64,000 nt of DNA from Tolypeutes matacus (Eukaryota > Chordata > Mammalia > Cingulata > Chlamyphoridae). The notes under the pieces were generated by a model. The model worked only from the letters and a program-made list of their open reading frames with translations, was not told the origin of the DNA and did not search any database. The stretch's first letter is position 1; every line of letters begins with the position of its first letter. This document shows positions 22,816 through 33,665 of this stretch, one piece after another. Made by a program: the position numbers and the translations under genes. Where the stretch lies: contig JAKSZT010053764.1 of NCBI GenBank assembly GCA_026826555.1, positions 33,234,778 to 33,298,777 on the forward strand, read 5' to 3'.

Positions 22816-22829
22816 AAAGATGTGTTAGA

Positions 22830-23540
22830 GGCTAGCTAACTGTACTCCCTGACCACTGCCTCCTCTTCCTAAGCTTACACTAGATGACATTTCCTGCCCT
22901 CCACTGCTGTTAGGGGTGGCCATGTGATAGAGCCCAGGCCAATGAAATGTGGGCAGAAGTGCAGTGTACCCCTCCAGGCCTGGCCAATAAACCCAATAAG
23001 CACAATCATCTGTGTTCTCTCTCTTTACTCATCTGTTCTGCAGTGGCTTGAGGGTCTCCAGTCAACCTGCTGGAGACCCTCAAGATTGTCTAAGAGGTGA
23101 TGGAAACACTAAAGGGAAAGAATTTGGATCCCTAAATGATTGAATGGAGCAGAGCCCCTACCGATCTGCATTGCACTGCTAAGGAAAGGGGAAACATGCT
23201 TATTGGACTACCCACTGAGGTTTAGGGTTGCTTTTACAACATTTGGTCAGCCCTGAAAATTCAAACATGATTCTACTAAAATCCATTTTGAGTCATTGCT
23301 CAAAGTGCTCCCAGCTGTTTGATTTTCTTATTCCCTTTTGCATCCTGTCTCACTCTATTTTGAATGTTCATGTTCTCAGTAGAGGTGGCTCTTCATTGTT
23401 CAGGGTGAATTTGAATATCAGCAACAATCAAATGACATTTGGTGCCAAATTTTGTAAATAAAAGGAGAATCAAGCTGAGTAATAAAGTTGCTCATCAAAA
23501 GTGACTCTAAAGCTGTGACTCTAATGCAAATCTAGCCCAG
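22830..23540. other. Mostly single-copy DNA with an old repeat trace and a hairpin
   Basis: About 22905-22995 resembles the unassigned repeat at 18775-18965. A 15-bp perfect inverted repeat lies at 23047-23084. No gene. Confidence 0.45.
23047..23084. repeat. Perfect 15-bp inverted repeat with 8-base loop
   Basis: CTTGAGGGTCTCCAG (23047-23061) and CTGGAGACCCTCAAG (23070-23084) are exact reverse complements around the loop TCAACCTG. No second copy noticed in the window. Confidence 0.9.
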
Positions 23541-23720
23541 TCTGCTCTTGTAGATAAAGTCTTATTGGAACACAGCCACACTCATTTGTTTATGTATTGT
23601 CTATGGCTACTTTTGTGCTACAACAGCATAGCTGAGTAGTCGAGACAGAGACTATTTGGCCCACTAAGTCCAAAATATTTACTATCTGGTCCTTTACAGA
23701 AAAAGTTTATCAATTCCTGC
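23540..23720 (-). repeat. hAT-Charlie-like element, one end
   Basis: 'AAAGTCTTATTGGAACACAG', 'CACACTCATTTGTTTATGTA', 'TTGTCTATGGCTACTTTTGT', 'CCAAAATATTTACTATCTGG' and 'TCCTTTACAGAAAAAGTTTA' follow the family whose termini read CAG-GGTCGGCAAACTTTTTCTGTAAAGG. Here it is reversed relative to that terminus. Same family as 20699-21026. Confidence 0.75.
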
Positions 23721-23944
23721 TCTAAAGGAATAAAACCCATTTCCTTCATTTATTTGCCTACTTATTTTAAATGCAGTTACAGAACAGAAATTCCAAAAAG
23801 CTTAAGGAATACCAGCATTGTAACAACAATTTTAGAAGCCCCTAAGAAAAAGGATTTGAAGAAACAATACTCATGTGAAAATGTGAGTTTCACAAGACGG
23901 GTTTAAAAATCAGTCACTCATACCTAACTCTTAACCAAGTTAAA

Positions 23945-24960
23945 AGACAATTTGCATGCTGGGATCAAATATTTCTGGATAAAGGATTAGTGTCCAGAAT
24001 AAATATAGTACTCCTACAACTAAATAATAAATAGACAAACATGCTAATAAAAATATGGACAAAGAATATGCATAGGCAACTCACCAAAGACAAAATCTAA
24101 ATGCTGAATAAACATATGAAAATGTTCTCTATCTCACTAATAATCAAGGAAACACAAGTTGACACAACAGCAAAATACCATTTCATACCCAACAGACTAG
24201 CAAAAAATTTTAAATCTGAAAACCTCAAATGGTGGAAAGAAGGTGGGAAATCAAGAACTTTATGGCTAGTGGGCATATAATTTGGATTACCACTATGGAG
24301 AACAATTTGGTAATCCCTATTCAGGTTGACTCCTTGCATGCACATCTTGGGACCCAGCAATTCTATTTCTAGGAATCAACCATAAAGGAATTCTCACATA
24401 TGGGCACAAGGAGACTGTTCAAGGATGTTTATTGAAGCCGTGATGGTAACAGAGGAACGTGGAAATAGCCTTTGTCCACAGGGGACTGGTTATTAGAATG
24501 GGGTTTGTTTATATATGTAAAAATATACAAGAGTTAAAATGAATTAACCACTTCTCTCTGGATAAGTCTCAAAAACATAATGGTGAACTAAAAAGCAATT
24601 TCAAAATACATACATAGTAGTATGCCATTTATATAAAACACAGAATCATATATTTTTATAGACATGTTTGTGTAATAAAATTATAGGCACAAGTTTAAAG
24701 GAAAAACAAAGTAAAACGTTTTTTAAAAGTACATACCTCTTTCACGTGATCGTTACTGCTGAGATGGAAGAGAAAGAGAATAGATGGCTGTTGTGCCTTA
24801 GCTGAAGCTCTCATGGTTATTTCTTTAAAGAAGGACAAGAGTGAAAGTAAAGATAGTGAAATATTAGGTGGTGGACAAGTAGGTATTTGTTTTATCATAT
24901 TTTGAAAATATATTTCTGTACGTCTGATATATTCTACAACTAAAATAAATAACTTAAAGG
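23945..24960 (+). repeat. Old L1/HAL1-like LINE, 3' part
   Basis: 'GGATAAAGGATTAGTGTCCA', 'AACACAAGTTGACACAACAG', 'CATCTTGGGACCCAGCAATT', 'CTATTTCTAGGAATCAACCA' and 'GGGACTGGTTATTAGAATGG' are in the order of old L1ME/HAL1 3' portions. Coding frames are destroyed. Its right limit is uncertain. Confidence 0.75.
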
Positions 24961-25600
24961 CTTAGGAAGAAAAAGGGAATCAGTCACTTCCTTTGTGGTT
25001 GCACTGGGTTCTCTGCTCTCTGCACACAGTAGGGCACTAGGCAGAGAGTGGAACATGACAGAAAGGAGTTTCCCACTGACCAGCCCCGCCCATTTAACGC
25101 TGGGCCCACCTCGAGAAGCCAGTTCCTGTGATTTGTGTTCTTGCCTTGGGATTTTTAAAGAAGGAAAATCTGGCTATGGCTATGGGATCTTGGACAATTT
25201 ATTTAACCTCTGACCTTTTCTCCTTAGCAAAAAGTGAAAGTGATAACAGTAACTGCAGTATGGGTATTGTTGTACAGTATGAAAATACTGAGCAGTGATT
25301 CTGGACTATATAAAGCAATCAAAATATACAAGGAAGAAGAGCTGTAGGAAAGCTTGTGAATCAGAACTTGTAGTACAATGTAATATTATTCTGTGCAAAG
25401 CATCACATCAAGATCTGTGGGAAATGCAAAGATGTAAGATATTGTGCCTGCCCTCAAGCAGCTTGCAGTCCTGCAGAAGGTAATGTTTGCACATGTTAAA
25501 AATGAACGAATACTGTAAGGCAGTCTCAAGTGTCAAGGGCATGGGCTAGACCAAAGAGCTAAAGGAGATCAACAGAAAGCACATATTTAAAGGGCTATTA
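24961..25600. other. Single-copy non-coding DNA
   Basis: Nothing recognised. Confidence 0.45.
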
Positions 25601-25639
25601 CCCAAACTGTTTGCACTAAAAAGAGCAATAAAAGCTCAT

Positions 25640-26570
25640 TTCAATAAAACTCCTTAAATACAAAAATATTTAGTATGCTGAATCTGGCTGCTCCTGGTTA
25701 TTTTTTTGTTAAATACTTGTAGAATACTATTTTCTTCCCCATTAAAAAAAATTTTTTTTTCCATTCTGTTTTGGTTTGTGGGTTTTTGTTGTCATTTCTT
25801 CCTAAAGCACTGTTTCCTCACATTTGCATCTCCCAGCCTTTTTAATGTGATATTCCATTTAAATTGCCTTTTAATTGTATGTGCTGCCTTGGCAGAACAT
25901 GACTGATGTACTCGCGTTAATTAGGGCTCCAGTCAGCAGCCTGTGCCAGCTGGAAACTGAGAAACAAGCGTAAATTATTCTGTCATCAATCAGCTCGAAA
26001 ATGTTTGAATCACTAATTAGTTTGCAATTTGGGTGACAGTTTATCTGACGCAGGCGGTGTCAGAAACTTCAGATCTTAGATGAATAATTTGCCAGCAACA
26101 AGCACAGATTCCCTGCTTTTAAACACATGAAGGTTTATCTGCATGTTGAAAGGTGGCTCAGCAGTCTTCATTAACTTCCAACTGGGACTATGTAAATCAG
26201 GAATCCGTGTGAGCCTCTTCAGGCCATGGTGGCTTAGCAGATGATATTTAGAAAAAGAAAGCCTCTTTTCTCTTCCTTTTTTAAATTAATAATTCATAAA
26301 CTGATAGACAAGGATGTTTGGGTTTTAACAGCTTTAAAAAAAATCACAATGGTTAAAAAAAAAAAAAAAAAAGCAATCACCCCCCTTTTACATGAAAATT
26401 AGTTGTGCTGCATCTTGCTGTTTGAAATGATTTATTCTCCTTCACCATCATGTGATTAGAATGTTAAACGAGGAGTGATTATTAGCCCTTGTCCTTTCAA
26501 GCAGGATCGTTATTGGGGTTTTATTAAATGGCAGACTTATGTTTCCATTTAAAGAGAAAGGTATGTAGAC
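25640..26570. promoter_or_regulatory. Candidate conserved non-coding element (enhancer-like)
   Basis: About 0.9 kb free of recognised repeats, bracketed by L1 DNA. It has the texture of developmental enhancers: TTAATTAG at 25917-25924, the palindromic homeodomain site CTAATTAG at 26013-26020, an E-box CAGCTG at 25947-25952, a TALE-type TGACAG at 26034-26039, and an unusual density of retained CpGs (CTCGCG, AGCGTA, CTCGAA, GACGCAGGCGG) in an AT-rich setting. No open frame explains the composition. The call rests on pattern only; conservation cannot be measured here and the target gene is unknown. Confidence 0.5.
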
Positions 26571-27820
26571 TAGGGTGAGGGCAAGACAGAAGAATGAGCA
26601 GTAAAAATAGAAAAAGAAATCTTGGTCTAAAGCATCATAAAAGTCTATTATTTATCCAGTTAAGGACACTAGAATGTCCCCCCCACACACACACCCTGGT
26701 TATTTGAATCAAAGGAGCAGGACTGGATAATAACTCCCCACATTAACTGTGATGGGAGAGGATGTTATCTCTGGGATACTTGAGGATTACAGTGCAATTT
26801 GGACCTGGGGCTCCATTATCCCTGCATTTATAGGCCACATACTGCTGTATGCCTAGAAGACTGAGGATAAAGAGAATCGTCACCTTTCAAAATTTGTTTG
26901 CAGGAGGTCGAGTCAGGCTAGCCTGTCAATTGTAATAGACCTAGTGAGCCAGGAGTGGAGAAAGCAATGCTGTCCACTTATAGAATGAAAGATAGGTGAG
27001 TTTAGAATATTCTTTGTCCCTTCATAGCCAGCTACCTGGACAAGCACAGCTAGATGGAGAAGGCACAGAGGTGTAAGGTGTCCCAGTAATGAAAGGATAG
27101 GGTAGACAAGATGGCAGAGTGGGCAGTGTGGTTACCACACTCAGCCAGGAAGGAAAAGATAGCCTGAGAGAAACAGAGCTAAAAGCATAAAACCCTAAGC
27201 TCTGGTTTCGAGGAATTTCTTGACAATCTCCCATAACCTCAGAGTTACTTCAGTTAATCATTCTTCCCTACAGAACTTTAGTTCACTGTTTTACCCCTAC
27301 ATCTACTTCCTCAGTTCAGGCCGTGCAGTCTCTCTCCATGATTAGCCAAGTACGTTCCTAAGATCCCTCTCTTCAGTCTCTTCTTCCCTTCCCCACTCAC
27401 CCTGCACCCCCATATCAATTCATTTGGACTGTTCTTAAACCATGGATAGATTTGATTTGGTAAGTGCAATGAAAAATAATGAGAAATTAAAGCATTCAAA
27501 ATTCCTATGGTGTGTTGAGAGGAGGGTGAGTAAATAATCTGATTAAATAATACTGTGAGAAACAGGGAGTTTGGGCTTAGGGAGAGGACATTTACCTGTG
27601 GATAATGGGCAAAGTTTTCAAGTAAGGAAGGAACATCATAAAGTTAGTTAAGTAAAGTGTCCAATGTTCACAATTTAAGTAATACTATTATGGTTGTATA
27701 CCTTATGATTGTCTTATCTTGGACAGAAATATACTAAATATTTTCCCCTTTGATCTGCCAAGGTCCCTCATTCTGCTAAAGGAATATTTTTAAGAAAGTC
27801 TATATTAAAAATATAAATAT
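26571..27820. other. Single-copy non-coding DNA
   Basis: Nothing recognised apart from a short (CA)n near 26686. Confidence 0.45.
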
Positions 27821-27824
27821 AAAA

Positions 27825-28950
27825 AACTGAAGATACAAGCTACAGACTGGGCGAATATTTTTGCAAGCCACATATCCAGCAAAGGACTATTATCTAAACT
27901 ACATAAAGAACTCTCAAAACTCAACAGTAAAAAAATAATAATAATCCAACTAGAAAATAAGCAAAAGAAACAGAGACATTTCACTGAAGAGGATGTACAG
28001 ACTCCAGATAAGCCCATGAAAAGATGTTCAACATCATTAGTCATTTGGGAAATGCAAATTAAAACCATAATGAGATATCACTACATACCTATTGGAAAGG
28101 CTAAAATACAAAAGAGTGACAACACACAAATCTGTCAGTGATGCGAAGAAACTGGATCACTCATGCATTTCTGGTGGGAATGTACAATGGCACAGCCACT
28201 CTGGAAAATATTATGGAAATTTCTGACAAAACCAAGCATGCAATCACCATATGAACAAGCAATTGCATTCCTGGGCATAAAGTCCAGAGAAATGAAAACT
28301 TATGTTCACACAAAAACTTGCTCACAAATATTCATAGGCACTTCATTTGTAATAGCCAAAAACTGGAAACAACCAAGATGCCCTTTAAAAGGTGCATGAT
28401 TAAACAGGATGTGGTAAATCCACACCGTGGAATATTACTCAGCAATTTTTTAAAAATGCCCTATCCATACATGCAACAACTTGAACAAATTTCAAGGGAA
28501 TTATACTAAGTGAATTGAGTCAATCCCAAAAGGTTATATCCTGCATTGTTCCATTTATGTAACATTCTTGAAATGACAAAGAGATGGAGAACAGATGATA
28601 AGTTTTAGGGGTGGGGGTAGAAATAGGAGAATATGAATGGAGTTATAAAAGCAACATGAAAAATCTTTGTGGTGATGGGACTATTTTTGTGTCTTGACTG
28701 TGATAGTGGATACACCAAATCTACAAATGTGATAAAAATGCATAGAACTAAATACATACTCACAAATGGGTATGAATAAATCTTGTTAAATCTGAATAAG
28801 ATTAGTAGATTGCATCAATGTCAAATTTCTGGTTGTAACATGTACTATAGATTGGCAAGATGTTATCATTGGGGGAAACTCAGTAAAGGGTATAAGGAAT
28901 CTCTCTATCATTCCTTACAACTGCAGGTGAATCTACTACTGTCCTAAAAT
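27825..28950 (+). repeat. LINE-1 3' end with 3' UTR
   Basis: Classic L1 order: 'AAGGACTATTATCTAAACTA', 'CATGAAAAGATGTTCAACAT', 'AACCATAATGAGATATCACT', then 'GGTGGGAATGTACAATGGCA', the peptide-like 'AKNWKQPRCP' region at about 28355-28385, and a 3' UTR with 'GGTGATGGGACTATTTTTGT'. Interrupted frames. It ends where the DAS SINE pair begins. Confidence 0.88.
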
Positions 28951-28961
28951 TAAAAAGTTAA

Positions 28962-29140
28962 GGGGTGGGAAGTGGATGTTGCTCAAGTGATTGGGCTCCC
29001 GTCTACTATAAAGGANNNNNNNNNNGTCCCAGGATTGGTTCCCAGTGCTGCCTAAAGAGAAGACAAGCAGATACAGAAGAACATACAGAGAACAGACAGC
29101 GAGTGCAAAACAACAGGGTGGGAGGGATAAATAAATAAAT
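28962..29140 (+). mobile_element. DAS-type SINE, first of two adjacent copies, contains an assembly gap
   Basis: 'GGAAGTGGATGTTGCTCAAG' is the head; 'GGATTGGTTCCCAGTGCTGC' is the B-box region; the tail is AC/AG-rich and ends in (AAAT)n and an A run. TAAAAAGTTAA (28951-28961) lies just before it, and variants of the same word follow at about 29147-29158 and 29337-29344. Ten N bases sit in the head. Confidence 0.82.
29016..29025. other. Assembly gap (10 N)
   Basis: The flanks AAAGGA and GTCCCAGG match adjoining parts of the SINE consensus (…GGGAGGTCCCAGG). Only a base or so seems to be missing, so the ten Ns look like a fixed-size placeholder rather than a measured gap. Confidence 0.95.
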
Positions 29141-29159
29141 CTTTAAAAAAATAGTTAAG

Positions 29160-29336
29160 GGGAGTGGATGTGGCTTGAGCAGTTGAGCACCTGCCTCCCA
29201 CATGGGGATGTCCCAAGTTCATTTACCAGTGCCTCCTGGAAAAAAAAAAAAAAAACAAGCAAAACCAACTCAGGAAAGCCGATGTGGCACCAGCTTCACA
29301 CATATGAGTTCCAGGGCCCCAGTACCTAAAAAAAAA
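29160..29336 (+). mobile_element. DAS-type SINE, second copy, two-headed form
   Basis: Head 'GGAGTGGATGTGGCTTGAGC', B-box region, an A run, then a second shorter head ('GCCGATGTGGCACCAGCTTC' to 'CCAGGGCCCCAGTACCTAAA') and a terminal A run. This is the head-plus-short-head arrangement known for DAS-III type elements. The second head is related to the stand-alone SINE at 3916-4005. Confidence 0.82.
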
Positions 29337-29344
29337 AAAGTTAA

Positions 29345-30350
29345 TTAAAAAAAATAGTCTAGAACAAAAGCTTCTGCTCACAAGATCTACAGAAAGATCA
29401 GAGACCCAGAGAGAATTGTCTCCTACCACCTCTGGGGTGGGAGAAGGTGTAGATGTTCTGCTGTGTAAAGTTCTTAGGAATCCAGATGATGGCAGATCTA
29501 CCATGTTCAACACCTGGCTTCTACGGTCACCATGCCCCAGAGTCGGAAAGAGAAAGACTATGAAAGAGCACACTGAAGAGGTTTTATGAGCCAAGCTTAA
29601 AAGTGGGACATACCACTTGCCAACAAGACAAAAAAATAAAAATAAAAAGTTGGTCAGAGCCAGGGAGGAGGCTCTAGCATTATATCAAACCTCTATTTCC
29701 TCAATGCTTCTGGAAAGAAGAACAAAAAAGCCTCTTATTGTGGAAATGTTGAAAATTATTTACCTAGAAATCTTTGGAAAATGAAAGATAAGGCTGCTTG
29801 CTATTGCCAACAAAAGCAATATATCTTTGAATCATGATAATATTTTCCAGATCTTTTTATTTCAATTTCAAATGATTCATTAAAAATTCAAAATTGGAAA
29901 AAAATCTTATGGTTAACATATTAGCATGTAGGACCTAAATTCCGTTTTATAACCATAATATTAATTAATTAAGTCAAGCATATGAAGGAGTGGGGCATGA
30001 GACAGATTAAGTTTCTTATGGGAAGGCAGGAGAGAAGAAAATCTCAGAGCCTGTTTTCAGTAGATCACTCCTGGGTAGAATATGACAGGAATATTCCTTA
30101 GGCAGCTACAATGCATCATAAGAGTCTTGGATACCAGGAAGAATATGTAAGAAGATTGGACATCACCTACTTCACAACCAATTATCTGACTTAGCCAATC
30201 ATTCAATGTGTGCAAGTGTCCAAGTACTATATACTAGGCACTAGGAATTTATTGGTGAGAAAGATAAACCCAGCCTCTGCTCGATGGAGTATATAGCTCC
30301 TTAGAAAACCAGACTTATGGAAGAAGCCATTGCCGAAAAAAAAAAGTGGA
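29345..30350. other. Single-copy non-coding DNA
   Basis: Nothing recognised. The 123-codon minus-strand frame at 29223-29594 starts in the SINE and reads through poly-T, so it is not a gene. Confidence 0.45.
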
Positions 30351-30356
30351 AGTGCT

Positions 30357-30930
30357 CGTATTAGTCAGCCAAAGGGGTGCTGATGCAAAATACCAGAAAA
30401 CAGTTGGTTTTTATTAAGGGTATTTTTGGGGGGTAGAAGTCCAGTTACTAGGCCATAAAGTGTAAGTTTCTTCCCTCACCAAAGTCCATTGCCATGTGTT
30501 GGAGCAAGACAGCTGCTGATGTTTGCCAGGGTTCAGGCTTCTTGGGTTCCTCTCTTCCCAGGGCTCTGTTTCTCTCTGGGCTCAACTCCTGTTTCCTCCA
30601 CAAGGCTAGCTGTAGACTATCAGGTGAATGGCTTATCTCTATCCTGGGTCCTTCTCTCCTTCCTCACGACCAAGTTCCTCTGTCTGCTTGCCTCCCCAGG
30701 GGCCAGCATCAAAACTCCGACATCAAAACTCCTCCAACTCTGTCCTTTGCCATGCCTTTTATATTTCATTCCCCACCCACCAAGGGGTGGGGCCTAACGC
30801 CCTACTGACATGGCCCAATCAACATCCTAATCATAACTTAATCATGCCCAGATTAACAGACCAGTTTATAAGAATAATCTAATATCTATTTTTGGAATTC
30901 ATAACTTCATCAAACTGCCAAACTGCTACA
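30357..30930 (-). mobile_element. Solitary LTR, ERVL-MaLR-like, with 5-bp target-site duplication
   Basis: The plus strand runs from CGTATTAGTCAGCC to GCCAAACTGCTACA. On the minus strand it starts TGTAGCAGTTTGGC and ends GGCTGACTAATACG (final A changed to G). GTGCT occurs on both sides (30352-30356 and 30931-30935). About 574 bp. Its 3' end (minus strand 'TTTTGCATCAGCACCCCTTT') is related to that of the LTR at 9974-10680 ('TTTGCATTGGCATCCCTTTG'), so the two belong to one broader family. No internal genes. Confidence 0.85.
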
Positions 30931-30936
30931 GTGCTC

Positions 30937-32320
30937 TGATAGAGGAAGTACAATTTACTATGAAAGCAAATAGTGAGAGTCTAGGCTTAATCAGTCAAGG
31001 CTTTCTCATAGAAGTGTAAGCTAACATGTGATGGATAATTTGGAGTTAGCTAGGAGAAGAGGAGGGAAAGAGGTGGTGGCGTTAGATCAATTAATCTTTC
31101 TTGTCATTAAGGCAATCAAACAATGGAGTAAGAAAATTTGGATGAGCACCACAAGGCCCAACCAAGGTAAAGAAATGGGAAGCTTGGTAAGGACACTCAG
31201 AGTCTAGATGCCTTATGAGGACAAATACTCTGTAAGGATGCTCCAGAAAGTAGAGAGAGTGGCAGAGGGAAGGCAATAGATGAGCACACACTCTTTCTCT
31301 GCCCTTTAACTTGCTTTCTTCTGTCCATTCCTCAGGTGATACTGAAGCCTAAATCCCACTTGTGTATTGTTATATCTTGGGGTATGTCTGTTCTAAGGTC
31401 AGTTCTGACTTTTTAACTCATCCAGCATGCTTCAACTTTCTCCTGGTGGATCTCTAAAATATCAGTTTACCATTTGTATTAACTAGGGGATGGGTTCAGC
31501 CGTTCAGTCTTGTTGCTTTATCATGCCTAGAGTGTTGCCCTCAACTACGTGATCCAAGATGGCTCATCACCTTGTCCACAGTCCAGCCAGCAAAAAGGAG
31601 ATGCCTCTCCCTTCATATGGAATTGTATACCTCTCACTCATTCTGGCCATTCCATTGACCAGAACTTAGCTATTTGCCCACACCAAGTCCTAAGAAGGTT
31701 GATACATGCACCTTTTGTTTAGAGTGGCCATATGCCTATCTGTAAAGTGAGAGTTTGCTTACTATGAGATGAAGAAGATGGATTTGGGGACAAAAAGCAA
31801 ACTCTGCCACACCATTTCCTTTGGACATGATTGATCTCTTGTGTAAGAGTTTAAGGCAATTTTACTACGGACTAGTTCATAGTAAAGCCCCATTGTCATA
31901 TGTTTAAAAACACTCTGATCATTCATTTGATGGGAATACATAGGGCGACATTATTTAGCTCTTGAAATCTGCAGGCTAAAGATCTAAACAATTCTCTTTG
32001 CCAGCGATCTTGAATTATGCACTCAGGTTTCCCATAGCTTTGGGAAATTTGTCTAAAGCTAGGGAAGGAGAAAAGATGTTTAGCCTAATTTGATGCATTA
32101 CATATGTTAAATGATGGAGATATCCATTGGCCTGCTCCTTTATCCTGTCACATAACATCAAACATGTTCATTCTAACCTTTGCAGCTAGAACCACTTAAA
32201 TTCTACCTGCAGCTCTCAATGGATTCCAACTAAAAGCAGTTTCCAGGAGGGAACTATAAAGTTAGTACCTTGCTGGTTTACTATTGAGCCAGTTTTGCTC
32301 CTGCTCTTGCTTGGACATTA
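30937..32320. other. Single-copy non-coding DNA
   Basis: Nothing recognised. Confidence 0.45.
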
Positions 32321-32324
32321 TATC

Positions 32325-32725
32325 TCTTATGGATTCAATCATGTCCACCACAAAGACATACATGTTCATATCCTAACCCCAGATCCTGTGGATGTGAGCC
32401 CACTTGGAAATAGGATCATCAAAGGTGAGAAGAATCAGGGTGGGCCTTAATCCAATATGACTGGAGACCTCCTGAGCAGACGAAAGTTAGACACAGTAGG
32501 AGGAGACAGAAGGAGACAGGTGGCCATGTGGTTGAGGCAGAGACTGAGTTTTGGATTACCAGGAAACCCCCGCAGAACACTAAGGACTTCAGAGATACCA
32601 GAATCTTTCTGACACCTTGATTTTGGTCTTCTAGCCTCCAAAATTGTGAGACAATAAATTTCTGTTGTTTAAGCCAGCAGTCTGTGGTATTTATTATAGG
32701 AACCCAGCCTATAATAAATACTAAG
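32325..32725 (+). mobile_element. MLT1-type solitary LTR
   Basis: 'TTATGGATTCAATCATGTCC', 'GAAATAGGATCATCAAAGGT', 'GACACCTTGATTTTGGTCTT', 'CTAGCCTCCAAAATTGTGAG' and 'ACAATAAATTTCTGTTGTTT' follow the MLT1/MaLR LTR from its start to its polyadenylation region and 3' end. Ends are decayed, so no target duplication is claimed. Confidence 0.85.
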
Positions 32726-33000
32726 GCAGTATTCCTAGTTTCTCAGAGAGTGGGTTCCTGTGTGGTCCTCATGACTGAGTCCTGCCTAGTTTTTCACTGA
32801 CTGAATACTTGCCTTAATCCCAATTTCCCCTTCTCACATTTCCTTCCTAATCCATTCCTTCCTTGGCCCCATCCTACCGTTCCACTCATCATCCAATCTG
32901 ATGATCAGATTCTTGAGTTCCAGTCTCCTTGTGAGACAAGCCATTGCTAAGCAAACCAGTCTAAGTTCTTCAGGGATCCACTCACACAAGTGCTCTCCTC
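32726..33000. other. Single-copy non-coding DNA
   Basis: Nothing recognised. Confidence 0.4.
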
Positions 33001-33022
33001 TCTATCTGTCTCTGTCTCTGTC

Positions 33023-33074
<52 letters not shown>

Positions 33075-33102
33075 TCATATATACACACATCCCACACACA
33101 CA
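33001..33102 (+). repeat. (TC)n(AC)n compound microsatellite
   Basis: TCTG/TC repeats at 33001-33060, (AC)7 at 33061-33074, then imperfect AC sequence to about 33102. It explains the S/L-rich and R/E-rich frames on the two strands. Confidence 0.95.
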
Positions 33103-33339
33103 GAGATAGATCCAGTATTGATCCTTTATTAATAGTGTTATCAATTATGTACTACCTATCCTTTTCCCAGATGCTCGTCCCATGTGCTCATCCTTTGAAA
33201 CATCAGTTTGGGACCTAATTTCCATTGGTAGAAATCTAGCCCTTTGGGTCTGCCTAGGTTCCTGATATGGCCTTCTATTATGGGTGATAGCACATAACTG
33301 CCTTAGTTGCCATGTGCTTTTATGGAGTGATGTTGTGGT

Positions 33340-33665
33340 CAACTTTTGCTAGGTTGTGCTGCAGTAACAAACAAACCCAAAATTTCAACAGCTGACCACA
33401 ACAAAGGTTAATTACCCACACACATTACATGTCGGTTGCAGCTTTACTCTATGCCTTTTTTATTTGGAAATCAAGGCTGTGACATGCCAGTCTCAAGGCA
33501 GAATGAAAAGAAAAGTGGCAGAACCAATGATGGCTCTTAGAGTCTCGGCTCAGAAGTGTCATATGTCATTTCCACTCACATATCACGAGCCAGAGCAAGC
33601 TGCCAGGCCAGGCCTCACATCAACAGAGCAAGAAGGTTTCATTCTTCCACGGAAAAAGACCTAGT
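33340..33665 (-). repeat. Old LTR-like interspersed repeat
   Basis: 'TTTTGCTAGGTTGTGCTGCA', 'GTAACAAACAAACCCAAAAT', 'CGGCTCAGAAGTGTCATATG' and 'TCATTTCCACTCACATATCA' match a common old eutherian LTR-type repeat (CTGGGTTATGCTGCAGTAACAAA ... CCCAGAAGTGACACACATCACTTCC). Family name not certain; orientation inferred from the CTGCAGTAACA end. Confidence 0.6.

Noticed and set aside
29223..29594. 123-codon minus-strand frame
   Set aside because: It starts in a DAS SINE and includes poly-F runs from its A tails, so it is not a protein.
32947..33144. Arginine/glutamate-rich frame at the TC repeat
   Set aside because: A reading of the (TC)n microsatellite.
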